This document shows positions 39,618-41,983 of a stretch of DNA of 41,983 bases, in pieces; the first letter of the stretch is position 1; every line of letters begins with the position of its first letter. A program made the translations under genes and the position numbers. The stretch covers positions 6,004,670 to 6,046,652 of the forward strand of contig BFEA01000012.1 in the NCBI GenBank assembly GCA_003427395.1, written 5' to 3'. This DNA comes from Chara braunii. Its lineage: Eukaryota > Streptophyta > Charophyceae > Charales > Characeae. The notes beneath the pieces are model-generated. The model was given only the letters and a program-made list of their open reading frames with translations, ran no database searches and was not told where the DNA came from.

Positions 39618-41762
39618 CTACCGGCGGCTGCCTTTTGACTCCTGCGCAGCCGTCCGGGTCTCTCTGTACTTAGGACAGTATTTGATGATATCGCCCGGGT
39701 CACCGCAGAAAATGCACTGGCCCCGGTCCAACCGTTGTTGCCATAAGCCCTGGTCCAGACCCAAACTTTCCCAAGGCCTACCATGAGGTAGCCCTGGGTG
39801 CCATCCACCTACCCTATAGGGAGACCTGTTCCTAGGAAGGTTTTGCGGGGAACCTTGACCCCTTCCTCCCGCTTGGCGGTTTCCTCCTCTGCCGCCAACC
39901 CCCTGATCGCCCTGAAATCGGCTCCCTGAGGCCCGGCCCCCTCGGCCCTGGCCTCGTCCTCCTCCTTGCGGCCTCCCTCCAGCCGCGACAACAGCGTAAG
40001 TTCTCCCCCGGCCCACGCCGCTGTCCTCGTCCTCCAACCCCCACTCAATCTGATTGTAGGGGATCTCATCCACACTACCCTCATCTAAGGTTAGGACAAG
40101 ACTATCCTTAATCTTCACTTGCCCTGAGATAGTGCGGCCCTTCCATTGCTTACCCTTGTCCAAATCTTTGTGCCAGAAGGTGGAGACTGACACAGATTTT
40201 GCCTCAAAGGCCACCACTTCACGACTAAGGGAATCATAAGTGGTGGCAGGGTCTTCGCTCTTCGCGAAGAAGTGCCCGTGAAATGCTTCAGGCATTGCTC
40301 TATAGAAGAGGGCGACCAACTGAGTGTCTGTAACCCCGTGGTCAGGGACAACTACTAATTCGTCCATCGTGCACTTGAGTGCCCTGGCACTCTTCCACTT
40401 ACGGGCGTGGATTGTCTGGAGTTTATCTGAGGCCTTGACACTGCGAGCAACATCTGCAAATCGCTTGCGCAGCAATTTCATAAACTCAGCGAGGGAGGTG
40501 AATGATGAATAGGCAACTGCATCATCATTGCAGTTAGCGGCGCGCACTAGGGACCTTGCAAAGCTGGCGGCCTCGTCTCTGAGCGCATGGATCGCGATCA
40601 AGACATGCTGATCCGGGGAGACCTGTTGCAGGTGCACATAGGTCTTGACGTTGGCCTCCCAGTTGTCAAAGTTCTCTTCCCTTTTCCCACTATACGAATC
40701 AGGGAATTTGACCTTGACTGGCTCCCTACGCGGACGTGGTTCCTCTTCCTTGGAAATTGTCGCCTTGACGCCCTCAATGGCGCCAACACAAAACCGCTCA
40801 GTCTTGTCGAGGCGGTGACCCACCTCGGCTCCTACAGCGCCTACCAACCCGCGAGCAAAGTCCCGAAAACCCAATCGTATTGAACGCACAGCGATATGCT
40901 GGCTCCTACTGAAGTCATATTGTTCTGCCTGAATGCGTGCTAAGCGTGCGACGTTTCGAGCTATGACCTCCATTTTCTTTGGGAGTTCAGTCTGGGCAGC
41001 TAATTGCTCTTCTATCTTTTTCACCTCTTCTAATTCTTCTGCCGCCTCCGCTGCCGCGTCCACTCTTCTCTTCTTCTCCCTCGTCACTGCCAGTTTCCAC
41101 TCCATCCTCTTCTCATCTTCCATCGCCTGCCGCTTTATGACATCTCCTTCTGCTTCCCAAGCTCTCATAGCGGCTTCCTGGTCATCCTTGGGTATATACA
41201 TTGCCACCTCTTCTTCTTCGCTCAGGGATAAGTTGGCGACCCACTCTGAAATCCGTTTCTCCATCTCCTCATCTCTACTGCCACTGTACTGCCCTCTCTT
41301 TCTTTGCAGTGGCGTTTCATCTTCTTCCTCTTCCTCTTCCACTTCTTTCAGCTTCTGCTCTTCTTCCTTCTTCAACCTCTCTTTCTCCCTGGCCATCTCT
41401 TCCTCTATCTTCTTCAGCTTGGCCACCTGCTCCTCCTGTAAGGCCGCCTTCTTGGCCTCCTCCTCCTTCCTCTCTCTCAGTATGGCGGCCATCTTCTCCT
41501 CCTCCTCCTTCGAATAGGGCGTGGTGGAGGTACCACCCCGGGTTCCTACTCTACACGTGAGTGTGGGCCAGAATCCCAGAGGAAAGAGGAGACGCCAGAG
41601 GGTCCCCCAGAGGGAGAACCCAACAAGCAACCCATACATCGGATAGTCATCCATTGTGGTGTCAGGTGCACGACAAGAGTCCCACTCCTCACCACTTAGA
41701 CCTACCCGGACACTTAACCCACTGACTGACTCTCTAAGGACCACAGGGTAAGACCCTGTCAA
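39618..41762 (-). CDS. E3 gag polyprotein, open frame
   Basis: 714 codons from the first ATG. A later Met at residue 91 (about 41490) is a more likely gag start, because residues 1-80 look like translated leader with a hydrophobic stretch at 43-69. Residues 84-150 are a highly charged Glu/Lys coiled coil and 200-265 a second charged helical region. The capsid-like part is about 355-560 (VKFPDSYSGKREENFDNWEA, FMKLLRKRFAD). A Gly/Arg-rich RNA-binding stretch lies at about 600-650. The zinc knuckle at 39675-39716 is C-IF-C-GDPG-D-IIKY-C: Asp replaces the His of CX2CX4HX4C. Gag would form the particle and package RNA. The frame is open throughout, unlike pol. Confidence 0.85.
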   Translation of the reverse strand: MTGSYPVVLRESVSGLSVRVGLSGEEWDSCRAPDTTMDDYPMYGLLVGFSLWGTLWRLLFPLGFWPTLTCRVGTRGGTSTTPYSKEEEEKMAAILRERKEEEAKKAALQEEQVAKLKKIEEEMAREKERLKKEEEQKLKEVEEEEEEDETPLQRKRGQYSGSRDEEMEKRISEWVANLSLSEEEEVAMYIPKDDQEAAMRAWEAEGDVIKRQAMEDEKRMEWKLAVTREKKRRVDAAAEAAEELEEVKKIEEQLAAQTELPKKMEVIARNVARLARIQAEQYDFSRSQHIAVRSIRLGFRDFARGLVGAVGAEVGHRLDKTERFCVGAIEGVKATISKEEEPRPRREPVKVKFPDSYSGKREENFDNWEANVKTYVHLQQVSPDQHVLIAIHALRDEAASFARSLVRAANCNDDAVAYSSFTSLAEFMKLLRKRFADVARSVKASDKLQTIHARKWKSARALKCTMDELVVVPDHGVTDTQLVALFYRAMPEAFHGHFFAKSEDPATTYDSLSREVVAFEAKSVSVSTFWHKDLDKGKQWKGRTISGQVKIKDSLVLTLDEGSVDEIPYNQIEWGLEDEDSGVGRGRTYAVVAAGGRPQGGGRGQGRGGRASGSRFQGDQGVGGRGGNRQAGGRGQGSPQNLPRNRSPYRVGGWHPGLPHGRPWESLGLDQGLWQQRLDRGQCIFCGDPGDIIKYCPKYRETRTAAQESKGSRR

Positions 41763-41983
41763 CTATGGTCACTAACCCAAGACTACTCTAAGGCTGTCAC
41801 TACTGAACCAAAAGCTGATCTGGAGGCATTTAAGGAGATCCCCCAAACTCCGCAAGAATTCTTTAACGTCGTAGACAGGACGACGTGATCAGCTTGGTTC
41901 TTCCTGGCGATTTCAGCCCACAACTCAGCCGTTCCGGCCTACTGTGCCACACCGAGCAGCCCGCCGGTCTGTACCGGTCCTTG
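41763..41983 (-). other. E3 5' leader, LTR not reached
   Basis: Non-coding in the minus sense upstream of gag. I found no TGGTATCAGAGC-like primer-binding site and no match to the 35000-35978 block, so the 5' LTR should be beyond the window. Confidence 0.4.

Larger units (their letters stand above)
35979..41983 (-). mobile_element. Chromovirus (Ty3/gypsy) 'E3', internal region, nearly complete
   Basis: The order on the minus strand is leader (41983-41763), gag, protease, RT-RNase H, integrase and chromodomain: the standard Ty3/gypsy chromovirus layout. Reading frame changes between gag and PR, PR and RT, RNase H and IN, and inside IN. Two in-frame amber codons occur. Catalytic substitutions are present in PR and RNase H, and the gag knuckle is altered. 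It is the best preserved element here, so it is probably the youngest. It lies in the same strand sense as the FtsH exons, upstream of exon 34075-34176. The 5' LTR is outside the window. Confidence 0.85.

Noticed and set aside
40933-41517. 194-codon plus-strand open frame
   Set aside because: It is the shadow of the Glu/Lys-rich coiled coil of the minus-strand gag: Ser/Phe/Leu-rich with no motif.

Overview
This is eukaryotic nuclear DNA. It has low coding density, GT-AG splice sites, tRNA-derived SINEs with poly(A) tails, LINEs, several layers of Ty3/gypsy retrotransposons with chromodomains (chromoviruses), long (CA)n/(GT)n/(GA)n tracts and two scaffold gaps. The chromovirus type and the plant-like FtsH exons suggest a streptophyte with a TE-bloated genome. 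A charophyte alga such as Chara is my best guess, but it is an inference from protein style and not from a search.

Layout. 1-6140: no recognisable gene. 6148-8770: decayed Ty3-like protease and RT N-terminus (plus strand), separated by a minus-strand SINE (copy A) and a second tRNA-like head. 8771-12360: non-coding, with an LTR/promoter-like GC-rich repeat block (9160-9620), microsatellites and a 65-bp gap. 12364-12567: terminal exon (minus) of a host FtsH-type protease; its intron carries a tiny truncated LINE with a perfect 16-bp target-site duplication. 13090-15838: Ty3 pol fragment (plus) split by a LINE 3' end. 15839 to about 23640: a second, nearly full-length but broken chromovirus (plus): gag, PR, RT, RNase H, IN, chromodomain, PPT, 3' LTR. 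Its gag is split by SINE copy B. 23640-30690: non-coding, with LTR-like remnants, a long hairpin, G-rich DNA, SINE copy C, tandem repeats and a 509-bp gap. 30691-33255: a second LINE 3' half with a fold-back insertion in its ORF. 34075-34176: a second FtsH exon (minus). 35000-41983: a third chromovirus (minus), the best preserved, with gag, PR, RT/RNase H, IN and chromodomain visible. It is disabled by two amber codons, several frame breaks and loss of key catalytic residues.

How it fits together. The only host gene I can support is the FtsH-type metalloprotease. Exons at 34075-34176 and 12364-12567 are both phase 0, both on the minus strand and in the right order, so about 21.5 kb between them is most simply intron(s) filled by nested retroelements. 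The minus-strand chromovirus at 35-42 kb would lie in an upstream intron. Everything else is mobile-element sequence or its decay products. I see no CRISPR, no rRNA and no genuine tRNA gene.
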